DNA from: Phlegmacium glaucopus
Lineage: Eukaryota > Basidiomycota > Agaricomycetes > Agaricales > Cortinariaceae
Length of the DNA stretch: 64,000 nucleotides
Direction of reading: 5' to 3'
NCBI GenBank assembly: GCA_015039465.1
Contig: MU130558.1
Span: forward strand, 13,208 to 77,207
Shown here: positions 44,240 to 55,564 of the stretch, one piece after another
Position numbering within the stretch: the stretch's first letter is position 1
Layout: the number at the start of each line of letters is the position of its first letter
Program-made: the position numbers and the translations under genes
Notes under the pieces: generated by a model
What the model saw: the letters and a program-made list of their open reading frames with translations, nothing else
The model's database searches: none
Told to the model about the DNA's origin: nothing

Positions 44240-45905
44240 GCCAGTCATTCACTGTTTTTTAAATAATTATTTCACTCAAGATGGATAGCTTCAATGAAAT
44301 GATGAAAATTTTATAAATATAGAAGAAAGAAGATACAATATATAATGGGCCATATTTATGGTATACAAATTTTCACTTTTTTTTTACAAATCTTCAATAT
44401 TCCACCAGCAGGATCACTTTACCTAAAAGGTCAGGTCAATTCAATCAGTAACAAATAAAAGGTGGGATGGAGAATTTTTTTAATACCAATTCCAGAGAAA
44501 GGGGATGTCTTGCTTCCATCCTAACAATGCTACCTCTCCACTATCAAAGAATGAATAGCCAGCTAAAACATGAAAAAAAAGAGGTAAGAGAAGAAGAATA
44601 TCCCCTAAGCAAACAAGCAAACAAGCAAAAAAAACTCACACATAGCAACTTTGTCATCCTCCTCTTCATCTGAAATGGTCCCATTAATTGGTCTACCCAT
44701 TTTCGAATCCTTCAATATCCCTAAATGATCTATGAACGGTGCTGGATGTTCATTCGCAGATCTATGTAGTTGGATAAGTTGTCGTTGGATATCTAAAAGA
44801 TAACTTTGTAATGTGTTACAAATTATTATTTTTCTTTTCTTAAACTCCTCCGAACACATGCTCATTTCACTTACATACACCTCATTTCTTCTTTTCATTT
44901 CCGCTCACACATGTTTACCTCTTCTCTTTCATTGTTTCATCTATTCTTAAACCATGCATACCTTCTTACATGTGGACGCTTCACCTTATGCACAACTCCC
45001 TTATTCTACTATAAATACCGTATTTACAACTCATGTAAACCTTAGCTAATTCTTGAGAATCGTACTTGGTTACTTCGCTCTCGAATCTTCCTCAAAACTC
45101 TAAAGACTCTATCTCGAGATGACTCTCTTGATATTCTTTGAGCTCACTGTGAATGAACGAATCTTTCTTTACAACTGTTTACAATCAGAGATATCTGAAT
45201 TGTTTGAAGTCATAACATAATGTGTCCAAGAAACGACGGGTTTGGAGATGTTTAGAAGACACGCAACTGGTCAAAAGAGGATCAGTAGATTTGTATTGGA
45301 AGGAAAGGAAAGGAAAGAAACCGCACACTGAAATCCCATCTTCCTTGATAATATATCCAATCCCATATCCATCTGCTGCTACTGGACCAAACACGAATAA
45401 TCTCAATGCAGGATTACTACAATTGGATGTGGAGAGGATAGACATTCTGAGTAGAGCCCATCCTGGGTCAGTAAATATGGAAGGCATTTTAGATATAGAT
45501 GTGCTGTTAGCTATAGGTTGTGTTAAGAGTTTGTTGTTTTGGAGTTGATGTTGGACAAGGCAGTATAAGGCATACAAGTGTCTATAAAGACACCCATCTA
45601 TGTCAGCCCAAGCCCAAGGAAGAAAAAGAGTGGTGGAAAGGGACAAAAGAAGAAATCATAGCTGTCTTGTCCCAAACCTGACTACAGTCTCTCGTCAATT
45701 TAACATGCATCTCAAGTCTTGAAGTGATGATGGATAATCGATCAGGGTAACGGGATAAAAAAAAGAAACAAAAGACTTACTTGCACCCCCTTTTGGAGTT
45801 TTGTAAGTTCTTGCATGTGCAGAAAGGGTGCATGAAACAGTGTATGCACAGATGGGTTGATTGTACGAGCAAGGAGCATGACCTTCTGTAAAGTTTAGTA
45901 TATAT
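44240..45905 (-). pseudogene. Partial inverted copy of the carnitine acyltransferase gene
   Basis: On the minus strand this matches the intact gene at 58293-61441. From about 45905 it follows 59815-60000 (exon with SPHARAYKPPKGGA and its intron), then jumps to about 60540 (loss of some 535 bp), and continues through the last exons and the 3' flank to about 61600. The segments corresponding to HLYALYCLVQ, DPGWALL, ILSTSNC and GYGIGYIIKEDGISV are still readable (45600-45330), as is HLGILKDSKMGRPINGT (44740-44690). A 404-bp solo LTR splits it at FLDTL. The 5' half of the gene, including the catalytic His exon, is missing, so it cannot be functional. Confidence 0.9.
44814..45217 (+). mobile_element. 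Solo LTR (404 bp) inside the acyltransferase pseudogene
   Basis: It starts TGTTACAAATTATT, ends GAAGTCATAACA, and has a perfect target duplication TAATG at 44809-44813 and 45218-45222. Comparison with the intact gene proves the insertion: GGACACATTACAAGG is split exactly here. A TATA-like ACTATAAATACCG at about 45010 supports the + orientation. Confidence 0.92.
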
Positions 45906-46680
45906 GCTTCATAACTAGTCTCCTACAACAGACCTAATGTACTATATAACCACAACCTCTCATAACCCATACCCTGGGTTGTCCAAGGTTCGACCAGCAG
46001 GGACTAGAATGAACATTGAAAAGTGTGGTGGCTGTGGCAGTGCACAATGATTCATGAATGCTGATGTCTGCCCTTATTACACCTCTTTCACCACATGGCC
46101 ATCACCAGTGTGTACCCTGTGCATGTTTATCAAGTGTTTATGTAATGATCTTTTAATATCTTTGTAGATGGTTCACTATGGTTCATGGCGGCAAAGTATT
46201 CATTAAAGGATTCAAATTGGACAGAGAGAAGATCGCAAAGTCATTTGAGCTGCAAGGAAGTTCAGACCCCAAAGTAGATGTCTTTTGCAGCTGACTATTG
46301 ACAGTCTCAATTGTGCTGGCTACTGATACATTGGTACAGGTGTCAAGGGCACCAACCCTGAGAGGATTGAGGTGGTCATAGTCTTAGATGATGGTGATGA
46401 TGAAGGACGGCTGCAGAACTTGGAGCTCTCTGAGATTGATGACACCGTCATGAAAGCACGGCCTTACACACTTGTCAGCCCAGACGTATGGGAGCTTTGG
46501 GGATGAACGTAAGTGATGTGAGCTCTGTTGCTTCTGGTTGTGCTAATTGTCTCCATAGCACTTTTTGTTCCACTCCAACTCATCCCGTTTCAGTGGCATG
46601 CAGCGATCATTGATCAATCACATCTTTTTTGGCCTTCATCGGAATTTCTCAGGCTCTTGGCAACACAACAAGGGGGGCAC
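45906..46680 (+). other. Unidentified coding-like relic
   Basis: Forward frames read GGKVFIKGFKLDREKIAKSF (46185-46245) and GVKGTNPERIEVVIVLDDGD, then EIDDTVMKARPYTLVSPDVW (46340-46495), ending at a stop. They look protein-coding in composition but I recognise no family, and frames are discontinuous. Confidence 0.35.
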
Positions 46681-47085
46681 TGTTAGGGCAACTGCGACGC
46701 TGACTTAGTCAAGCTAGCAGGGGATGCAAAGTTAATAATATTTCAAAGGGATATCTACAAGTGACTCACCTAGCAGGGGATCCAAAGAGGAAAGGATGAG
46801 GATCCCTGCTAGGCTAAGGGGTATTTAAGTACTAATATGGACATAACAGAGATATAAAATAAATAAAGGAATGATACAATAATAATTAATTAATTAATTA
46901 AGAAGTGGTGTGATGTGAAAAATAAAAATAAAAGATGGAGCGAACCAGAGTCAGATCGGAGTTATGGAGTTCCAGAGTAAACCGGTAATGGAAGCAGAGT
47001 TGGACGGAAGGTTGGAGGTCGTTGGAAAGGTGGGATGTATGATTCTAAGGTTGAGGTTTGGGTTGAAATCGGGTGTCCCCTAACA
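46681..47085 (-). mobile_element. Solo gypsy LTR (405 bp)
   Basis: The ends are TGTTAGGGGACACCC (47085, minus strand) and GCAGTTGCCCTAACA (46681), with a perfect target duplication GGCAC at 46676-46680 and 47086-47090. Orientation is set by the restored gypsy element at 1-1276, where the polypurine tract adjoins the TGTTAGGGGACACCC end. It is the reference copy that exposed the mirror-image segment at 1-351. Confidence 0.93.
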
Positions 47086-47090
47086 GGCAC

Positions 47091-49305
47091 CAAGATTCAA
47101 AAAACTACATGGGGTCAATTTTTTTCTCTAAGGCCTTGAAAACCCACCCCCCCTCTACAACCCATATCGGGTAATGATGTTTTCATCCAAATGTGGTATG
47201 TTTTTCCCACATTTTTGGGCTCTGCTCACTTCTGACCTAGAACTTGAGCCACCCAAGCCACAACACCTTGGATACCTAGAAATAACCATATTTGAGGATG
47301 TAGTAAACAGTAAATATGTGAGCAGTACATGGTCTAAGTTATTTTGAAGTCTTAACTTGCCTTTCACTGGACCATCAGTAGTCAAAAAACTTGGCCCAGG
47401 TGACCTAAATGAGGAACAACTAATGCATAAATCTGTCCAGGGACTTTATTATTGTGTGCTACACTGTGGGCAAGTACTTATACACAAGTTTTCAAAGTTT
47501 GACCCCCAAAATCTTTTTTTTTCTAAGCCTCCAGCAGCCCCCAGGTTCCAGGTTTGATTCCCAGTGCCTCCTTGCAACACAACCATTTTTATGCCTCTTG
47601 TTGAATCAGATCCATTATCAACTTTTACTACTCTTCCCATATGGGCCATATTGGTACTTACGGTACTCAACATTCTTGGCAGGCGGAAGTTGTGATTTGA
47701 CATAATTACATGGCATCACAATTTATGAAACCTGGATTTGTTAGCCTCACTTCAGTGGTCTTAGGTTTAGGGCTCATGATATTGATCAGTTGAGAGCAAC
47801 AAACTTTGGGGTCCATTTACACTGTCTAGTTAGTTTGTTTCAAATTGGTCCAGTTGACATTTTAGAGAGGGCATTGTGCTGTTCTGGAAATGTCAGTTGG
47901 AAAGGATCAGAGCAGACATTTCATTGACCATAATGCTCTGTGAGAAACCCACAAATGACATTCTGTCTCCAGGCCCTAGTGATGGTCAAGGGTTTGGGCC
48001 AATTTTCCTCAAGTTTTCAGATTTAAAATACTTAATAGGAATGAAACCACCATTGCTCCTGTTTCTTTTAATACCTTGAGCCCAATTTTTTTTTGTGGGA
48101 CTCTTTGATATCCTAAGTATGTATTTATGACTTTGTATCACATTTTTACTTGCATTTTCTTCATTGGGAAGGAAAACAAAATCATTAGTCCTTCAACTCA
48201 GAGGTTTTAACCTTGAGCAAACCCTGGGGTAAACCCTTGCAGACCCTTGGGCTGTAGTGGCATGGAATATGGTTCATCTGCCATAAACTTTGGATGTAAT
48301 TTGGAGGTCATTCATATCAAATTTTTGCAGTACTTTACAGTGCCCCACGCTTCCAAGTGGAATCCAAGTGGAATCTGAGCAATCTGAGCGGATTCCAAAC
48401 AGAGTCTGAGTGGAGTCCATTCAGACTCCAAGTCACCAAGTGGATTTCGAATGGATTCTGAATGGAGTCTGAGTGGAGTCTGCTTGGAGTCCAAGTACAG
48501 TACTTTACTAAGCGGGAAATATGTCACGCAGGAAATATGTCAAACAGGAAATGTGGAGGCAGGAAATAAGTGAAATGAAAGAACTTTGGTTGTATTGGGG
48601 TAGAATTATTGACAGGAAAGCAACAGCTGAAAGAAAATATTGCTGCTCTGAATTGATAGGCTTGCAAAGTTGATGCTCACATTGATCAATGTAAATATTT
48701 TAGATATTACCCTGGCCTTTGCAATAATAGACACAATTTCTGCATTACACTAATTTACACTAAGATTGAAGAGTTTTAATTATTAGGCCAGAGAAGCTCA
48801 TCTATTTAGCCTGCCACAAGCTCACCCATAATTATAAGAGTGTCGAGCCTGCTACAAGCTCAGCATGAGCTTGCCCATGACTATAAGGGTAAAGTCACAT
48901 GCACAAGCTCACATGTTAGCCCCATCAAACATGATATTTATTGCCATGATGTTGTCACAGGGTTGTTACATAAATTCACTGAATGCCCTGCAATGCAGTC
49001 CAGTCTGACCTCTAGAGAGTCTAGCCTGTTGGCCAGTTGTCAAAGGACGGAGGAGAGGTTGTCAGAGGGAGTAGGGTCAGAAGGCATAATGTCTGAGTGA
49101 GGAGGAATGAGCATGGGGGTAGATGCTGGCAAGTACAAGGACAAGCACAGATGCTAGACACTGGCAAGGACACAGTGATGCAAAGACGGGGTAGAGTTCA
49201 GGTAATAGTGCAAAGGTAAAACCTCAACACTATAGGGCAGCATGAACTGGAGTAGGGTATTGGGAGCGGGCTAGAGAGGGGCGAGCTCAAAGTACCTTTG
49301 CATTA
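47091..49305. other. AT-rich region without confident genes
   Basis: At 48340-48500 a short repeat of GAGTCTGAGTGGAGTCC-like words is present. At 48840-49100 an 86-codon forward frame (SLLQAQHELAHDYKG, ending GIMSE) has a coding-like look but no recognised domain. The rest holds only short frames. Confidence 0.4.
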
Positions 49306-49629
49306 TGTTAGAGGATGTGTTAACCCAGGAATCAAGTTTAATACAAAGGTGGTTATCAAAGATAACCACCTTACACCTATATACTACAAGCGTGAGAGCT
49401 AATTCTACTATATGCGGCTAGGACATAATAGAAGGTAGGGCAAGGTGAAACCAAATATAAACATGACATCAGTTATGATGTCATCGGCAAAGGGACTACT
49501 ACAACGATAAGGGGATGTCCATAAGGGGTAGGAAGGGGGATGCGGCATGTGACATGATTGTAGAGTGAAGTGAAAGTAAACACAAAGCTAAGCATACCTA
49601 GGGGCAGATACAATGAGTATCCCCTAACA
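49306..49629 (+). mobile_element. Solo LTR (324 bp) with a perfect hairpin, no target duplication
   Basis: It starts TGTTAGAGGATGTG and ends GAGTATCCCCTAACA. The hairpin has arms AAGGTGGTTATC (49346-49357) and GATAACCACCTT (49361-49372), followed by CTATATACTACAAGC. It is the same family as 51243-51558 and related to 19195-19533. The flanks CATTA and GGTTC differ, so it may derive from recombination between two elements or have a deletion at one edge. Confidence 0.8.
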
Positions 49630-50825
49630 GGTTCAGGGTTTTCCAAAAATGGCAGAGAACCGAACTGAACCAGACTTTGGCAACACTATAGTCTATTATC
49701 AAGGCTATTTTTAGGTCCCTGATTTCCTCCTCCAACACCAGATTTTTCTGGGCATATCATTCATATGTACTCCACACCATTTGATGGGATGCAATCAGCG
49801 CATCCTTGCACTGTGCAAGTTCTGCCTTGAAAATTTCATCAAGGCTGACCAACAGATTAAGTAGCTAAATACATAATCCATGAGTAAATGAGAGATGTGC
49901 CAAGAATTACTTACAGATGCCTCAAAATTTCTCCAGCCCCAAATTCAATTGACCTCATTTAAGTTCTCCTGGTTCCCACTGATCCACCAATCATCTGGGC
50001 TATCCTGTAGTAGCACACTAACTGGATCATCTTCCATCAAAAGAGTCAAAATGGCAGCTTTGGATAAACACATGACTGAATTGACTTGGGTGCAACAATT
50101 GTGGAAGCCAAAGCAGACCAACAATCCCAACAGATGGGTGGAAAGCAACTGAGTAATACATTGAGAAGATTTGTTGATGTTGGAAAGGTACCTACAAATT
50201 CATTCTCAGCATATCCCTCAAATTTCTCTCTCTCATCCTCCAATGGAAAGGTCCAGGAAAAAAAGACTTTGTTGATAGTATGGATTTGACTACCTAAGTA
50301 GTGAGTAAATCTCTGAGCTTCAGTTTCTGACAATTTGTATCTTCAAGGACCTTGTAAGTTGATGAGCAGAAATTTTTAGCTGTTAAAGACCATTGAGAAG
50401 AACAACCAGCCTCAATATATATTGTCTCAGCAGTTATGATATGATTTTATACAAAATTGTTGCCACTTAATGACATTTAGTTCACATTTCTTATAATAGC
50501 TTATATGTACTATCAAATTGTTGCTAGTAACATACATTGAAACCATTTTTCTTGTAATCTATTGGATTCCATTTTATAAATTATTCCCTTGTATAGTGGT
50601 CACTTTCCTTCCATTGTCCTTATTTTGACTTATACTGATTCACAGTACTTCAGATTGCTTGTAATGGTCACAAAAGCTTACATAAATTAAAGATCTTTTA
50701 GTGATCTACCTGACTGACTTGTGGTTGCCCTAACAACATGCAGGAACTAAGATTGCTTTGTAAACTAGTCAACATTTCATGAAGGGTTTTTGTTACCATT
50801 TTGAGAACAAACAAAAGCTCAATGC
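49630..50825 (-). other. Coding-like relic on the minus strand
   Basis: Reading down from 50150: MCLSKAAILTLLMEDDPVSV and LLQDSPDDWWISGNQENLNE, then (49870-49680) VSLDEIFKAELAQCKDALIA and KNLVLEEEIRDLKIALIID, a coiled-coil-like stretch with a stop between. No family recognised. The remainder (50340-50825) is AT-rich and empty. Confidence 0.35.
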
Positions 50826-51652
50826 TGTTAGGGGACACCCAATTTTTGACTGAAGCACCAACTCCCAATCGGGCCCAAACCCTACCCCAGTCCTGACTCC
50901 TAACCATCTCCCAATTCTACTCCGGAATCAAGACCTGACCGTGACTCAGTATGTTCCACCTCACTGACAAAACTGACCTGAACCCAAGCCGACCGATTCA
51001 ACTCCTGAATCACAATCGGTCCCAGTCCAACTCCCGAATCTCAATTGGCCCAACTCCCAATCTGATTGTGACTTCTTATTTTATTATTTTATTTTATCTT
51101 CACATGACACCAGTTTTATTATCTTTATTATCACACCATTTCTTTATTTATTTACATATCTCTGTTATGTCCATATTAGTACTTAAATACCCCACCATCC
51201 TAGCAGGGATCCCTATCCTTTCCTCTTTGGATCCCCTGTTAGTGTTAGAGAATGTAAGGACCTGGGAATCAAGTTGAATTCTAAGGTGGTTATTTACGCC
51301 TATATACTACAAGCATGTGAGGCAATACAACCATATACAGCTAGGACATAATAGAAGGTAGGGTGCATGTGATAAGTATGAAAATAGAAACTGACATCTC
51401 ACAATGTCATCGGCAAAGGGTTTAACTACTACAACAATAAAGGGATGTCCATAAAGGGTAGGATGGGGAATGCAGCATTGATATGATCGTAGAGTAATGG
51501 TGAAAGTAAAGGTATGCTAAGTGTAACTAGAGGCAGACACAATGAGTGTCCCCTAACAGCTAGGTGAGTTGATGTAACCCATTACTTATAAATATTATTA
51601 ACTTTGGATCCCCTGCTAGTCTGACTAAGTCAGTGCTGCAGTTGCCCTAACA
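50826..51652 (+). mobile_element. Solo gypsy LTR carrying a second LTR
   Basis: It starts TGTTAGGGGACACCC and ends GCAGTTGCCCTAACA, with a perfect target duplication AATGC at 50821-50825 and 51653-51657. Without the nested 316-bp LTR and one 5-bp target copy it is about 506 bp, from the same family as 46681-47085 and 1-1276. The promoter-side segment has GTCCATATTAGTACTTAAAT. Confidence 0.93.
51243..51558 (+). mobile_element. Solo LTR (316 bp) nested in the gypsy LTR
   Basis: It starts TGTTAGAGAATG and ends GAGTGTCCCCTAACA, in the same family as 49306-49629. The flanking pentamers are GTTAG (51238-51242) and GCTAG (51559-51563). The sister LTR at 46681 shows the empty site as GCTAG, so the left copy has one C-to-T change. 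The hairpin seen in the relatives is lost: only the left arm GGTGGTTAT remains. Confidence 0.9.
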
Positions 51653-51899
51653 AATGCCACTATTATAAGTACTGGAGGTCATACCTGAATGGTTTGTTGT
51701 ACTTTCAGTTATTTTTGACTTGAAAATGAGCATTCCAAATTTTGTTAAAAACTGCACCTTTTCATAATATTCTGCTAAAAATTTGGAACTTGAGATTTTA
51801 CTCCAAAACATAATGAAATTGCAAGTCAACAAGGTACAGTACAAACACTATTATAATTTAAGGATTATATCACTTCAGTCTCTTCCTATGCTTTTCCCT

Positions 51900-54800
51900 G
51901 TAGTCACACCTTCAAGCTCCAATTTCTCTGCCTCATTCCACCTTTCCTAATTTCTGTATATGTTTGCTAAATTTACCATACTGTTGAGAGTGCATGGATG
52001 TTCTGCACCAAGCTTCTTGGTCATGTCCATAACTTGAACCTCCAGCTGCTCCACCTCATTCCACTTCCATGATTGCTGTTTGTGTTTGCTAGATTTCTCA
52101 TACTGATGAGGGTGTGTGGATGTTCTGCACCTGGTCATGTCCATAATTTGAACCTCCAGCTGCTCCACCTCATTCCACTTCCATGATTGCTGTATGTGTT
52201 TGCTAGATTTCCCATACTGATGAGGGTGTCTCAATGTTCTGCACCAAGCAGCTTCTTGGTCATGTCCATAATTTGAACCTCCAGCTGCTCTGCCTCATTC
52301 CACCTTCTCTGATTGCTGTATGTTGTTGCTAGATGTGCCATACTGATGAGGGTGTGTGGATGTTCTGCACCAAGCAGCTTCTTGCTCATGTCCATAACTT
52401 GAACCTCCAGCTGCTCTGCCTCATTCCACCTTCCCTGATTGCTGTATGTGCTTGCTAGATTTCCCATACTGATGAGGGTGTCTGGATGTTCTGCACCAAG
52501 CAGCTTCTTCCTCATGTCCATAACTTGAACCTCCAGCTGCTCTGCCTCATTCCACCTTCTCTGATTCCTGTATGTTCTTGCTAGATTTGCCATACTGATG
52601 AGGGTGTGTGGATGTTCTGCACCAAGCAGCTTCTTACTCATGTCCATAACTTGAACCTCCAGCTGCTCTGCCTCATTCCACCTTCCCTGATTCCTGTATG
52701 TGCTTGCTAGATTTCCCATACTGATGAGGGTGTCTGGATGTTCTGCACCAAGCAGCTTCTTGGTCATGTCCATAACTTGAACCTGCAGCTGCTCTGCCTC
52801 ATTCCACCTTCCCTGATTGCTGTATGTGATTGCTAGATTTCCCATACTGATGAGGGTGTGTGGATGTTCTGCACCAAGGAGCTTCTTCCTCATGTCCATA
52901 ACTTGAACCTCCAGCTGCTCTGCATTGTCCCAATCTCCATTCTCCTCCATTACCAGTGAAAAATTGCTCCATTTGTCATCATAGTACTGCTCAATATATC
53001 CTATTAGCCTTCTATGAAAGTCATTTGCCTTAATATGTGGAAAAATCAACCGTCGCAGTGCATAATCCTGACTTTCAAATCTCCATGCAATTGCACATGA
53101 CAAGATTATGCTTCCCATCTCACACATTCTTTGCTGCTCATATTTTGACATTCTCTGTCGACTCCAGTAGTGCACCAGAGGATGAACAGACAACATTTTA
53201 GATGATTGTCCCCTTTTTATTAAGGAGAATGAGAGAAGGACACTAATCCCTTTTCCAAATATGAACCCATCCCAGTGACCATCATTGTTTAAGCCAAGCA
53301 GAGTATAATCCAGTGAAGTGACTGCCAGAGGTAACTTTTCAGCTATGTCACTATCAATAACATGTTTCATGACCTCTTCAGCAGCAGATTGGAATATCTC
53401 TTTAGAAATATTGCTATGATGATAAAAAGCACATATTTGAAGAATCAGGATTGCAGCCTGGGCTGCTTGTGCATCTCCATCAGTGGAATCTCCACTAGCC
53501 CTCCTTTCTATTTCTTTGAAAGAAAGATCCCAAGTCCCATACACTGTTTTATTATACTTTGATGCCCCTGTGAATGAGGCATCTGACATAAGAGCCTGAT
53601 GATGCACTGAGAATTGCCTCAGATATTCATCAATATCACATCTCCCAGCCTCAATATAGGCCCCAGCATGATCAATAGCAAGAGGAATGCAGCCAAGTTC
53701 AGTCACAATCCTTTTGCCAGCCTCTAGATGCTCAGGCAATGGATTCAAACAGCTGGCTTTCAGAAGTAGAGTTATAGCATCTGGTACCTCCATTTCATGG
53801 ATCTCAATTTTGTTCCCAAATGATACAATCTTTCCCATGGATCCATTTCTGCTAGTAATCAGAATATTACCTCTGTTGCCTTGAGGAATGAACTTGTCCA
53901 CCACCTCTGGAGGAGGATCATCAGCATTATCAAACACAACCAACCATTCTTCTTGGAGAGAAGATATCCACTGGAGGACAGACTCAACTGAGCCATCCAC
54001 ATGGGAATCCTGGGCATCAGGAAGGCTAGATATGCCCTTGAGAGACATTTCCATGCTCCCCTGGGAGGAGGCATCAACCCAGAACACATGTGAAAAACTA
54101 ACAAGAGACAACATCAGTGTTGTGAATGGCAAAGTGAGAAGGGTTCTTACTTTTCAGACATTTCTTCTATGAACTTGAGACAAATCTGGGTCTTTCCAAT
54201 CCCTCCCAGTCCCCAGAGGAGACACAAGCGCCTAGACATTAGTCTACCAGTAGCACGATGAACAAAAATTTTCCCAAGTTTATCGAGTACATCTTTCCGT
54301 CCAGTAAAGATTGGGCTGGAGTTGGGTTTTTGAGTTAAAGGGATCTTCATCTGCACTTCACCAGTACTGGCAGGGATACTACTGACATTGTTCTATATGT
54401 ATAATTATTGCTAAATCCTAGACACAACTTATGAGAAAGACTTACAAAAATGCCACCAGTAATGAGGATATTCTGGGCATTCGCAAAGAGACCCGAGACA
54501 GATTGTTGAGCCTGCTGATCATCATCAGCGAAAGCCGAGAACACATGGTATAAGCAACTCACCAAGGAATTTTGTTCCGATTCTAATTTGGCTTGCACTA
54601 CAACATCAGGCGAGAGTGAACTTCCCTGCGGACGGGCTACAGGAGCGACAGCCAGAGCGGAAACCGAAGCGGAGACTTGGAGTTCATGGTCACTCTGATC
54701 AACGAGGATGATTGAGGAGGTGATAGATATGTAAGTGGAACACTCACATTAACGCCAGCGGCTGGAATGCTTACAGGAGCGAGCTCATTGATCGCCGAAG

Positions 54801-55235
54801 TGGAAACCGAAGTAGAGACTAGGTTATGGGCGGCCTGATCGATAGCGATGGTTAAATCCTTAAGGATGCGATGGGGGAAGTTGAACGCTCACAGTAACAC
54901 TAGCGACTGGAATACTTACATCTTGCTCATTGATCGCCAAAGCGGAAACCGAAGCAGAGACTAGGTCATGGGCGGCCTGATCGATGACGATAGTTAAATA
55001 CTTAAGGATGCGATGGGAGAAGTTGAACACTCACAGTAACGCCAGCGACTTGAATAACTTGTGCACTTGCAGCTGCAGCACTAGCGGGAATAGATAGCAT
55101 GGGATCAGCGGTGCTTGTTTTGATGGTCGATGTCAAAGTTGCTGGTTCAGAGCTTGAACCCAGCGCATCGTTGATGGTCGGGGAGGAATATTTTGATTTC
55201 TTGAACTTGAGAATTTTCTTAAAAATGCGCTTCAT
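51900..55235 (-). pseudogene. STAND NTPase (NB-ARC-like) with C-terminal TPR array, carrying a frameshift and a nonsense codon
   Basis: NLR-like proteins of this plan are thought to act in fungal non-self recognition. Exon 1 (55235-55035) encodes MKRIFKKILKFKKSKYSS and a Ser/Thr linker. Three near-duplicate small exons follow (54976-54893, 54834-54748, 54693-54563), then an exon with NAQNILITGGIF (to 54446). Exon 54392-54151 holds FTGRKDVLDKL and the P-loop GLGGIGKTQI. The long exon from 54097 has WLVVFDNADD (Walker B-like), GNILITSRN, LGCIPLAIDHAGAYIE, then a helical spacer and 42-residue TPRs (GRWNEAEQLEVQVMDM, KKLLGAEHPDTLISMGNLA). Lesions: the third small exon lacks one base at 54660 (GGAACC versus GGAAACC in its two sisters), shifting the frame to an early stop, and a TGA at 52231-52233 replaces Pro in the sixth TPR. 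The last TPRs are decayed. Confidence 0.82.
51905..52950 (-). repeat. 126-bp tandem TPR-coding repeats, about nine units
   Basis: Each unit encodes 42 residues. The first six are nearly identical, differing mainly at D/H, S/T/R and Q/R positions. The last three (51905-52230) contain stops and frame changes. The near-identity implies recent array expansion or gene conversion. Confidence 0.9.
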
Positions 55236-55564
55236 ATAAGTGAACAGTGAGCGATGAAGGTGATGGGAGTGGGAAAGAAAGATGCTCTTGATTACATAAA
55301 GAGTTACGACTTCAAATGCATCTTAGTCTAGCACTCACATCAGCATCGCCACCTGTACTTCGTCAATCTTTTGCTTCCTCATCATCATATCCCGTACTAG
55401 GAATCAGCAATCAAAACCCAATGGCCATGGGACGAACCTTGTCACTCTGAGTTTGCCCCCCGTCAGGCTTCTCCACCTTCGAGTGCGAAATCTTTCTCTG
55501 GGGTCCTTCAACTCCCCCAGCGGTACATAAATCTTTGATCCTTGAGTGAGGACACCTAGTAAAT
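55236..55564. other. Probable promoter region of the STAND gene
   Basis: No gene seen. It lies directly upstream of exon 1 of the minus-strand gene. Confidence 0.4.

Noticed and set aside
49306..51558. A full-length retroelement bounded by the LTRs at 49306 and 51243
   Set aside because: The second LTR has its own target duplication inside another LTR, so the two are independent insertions.
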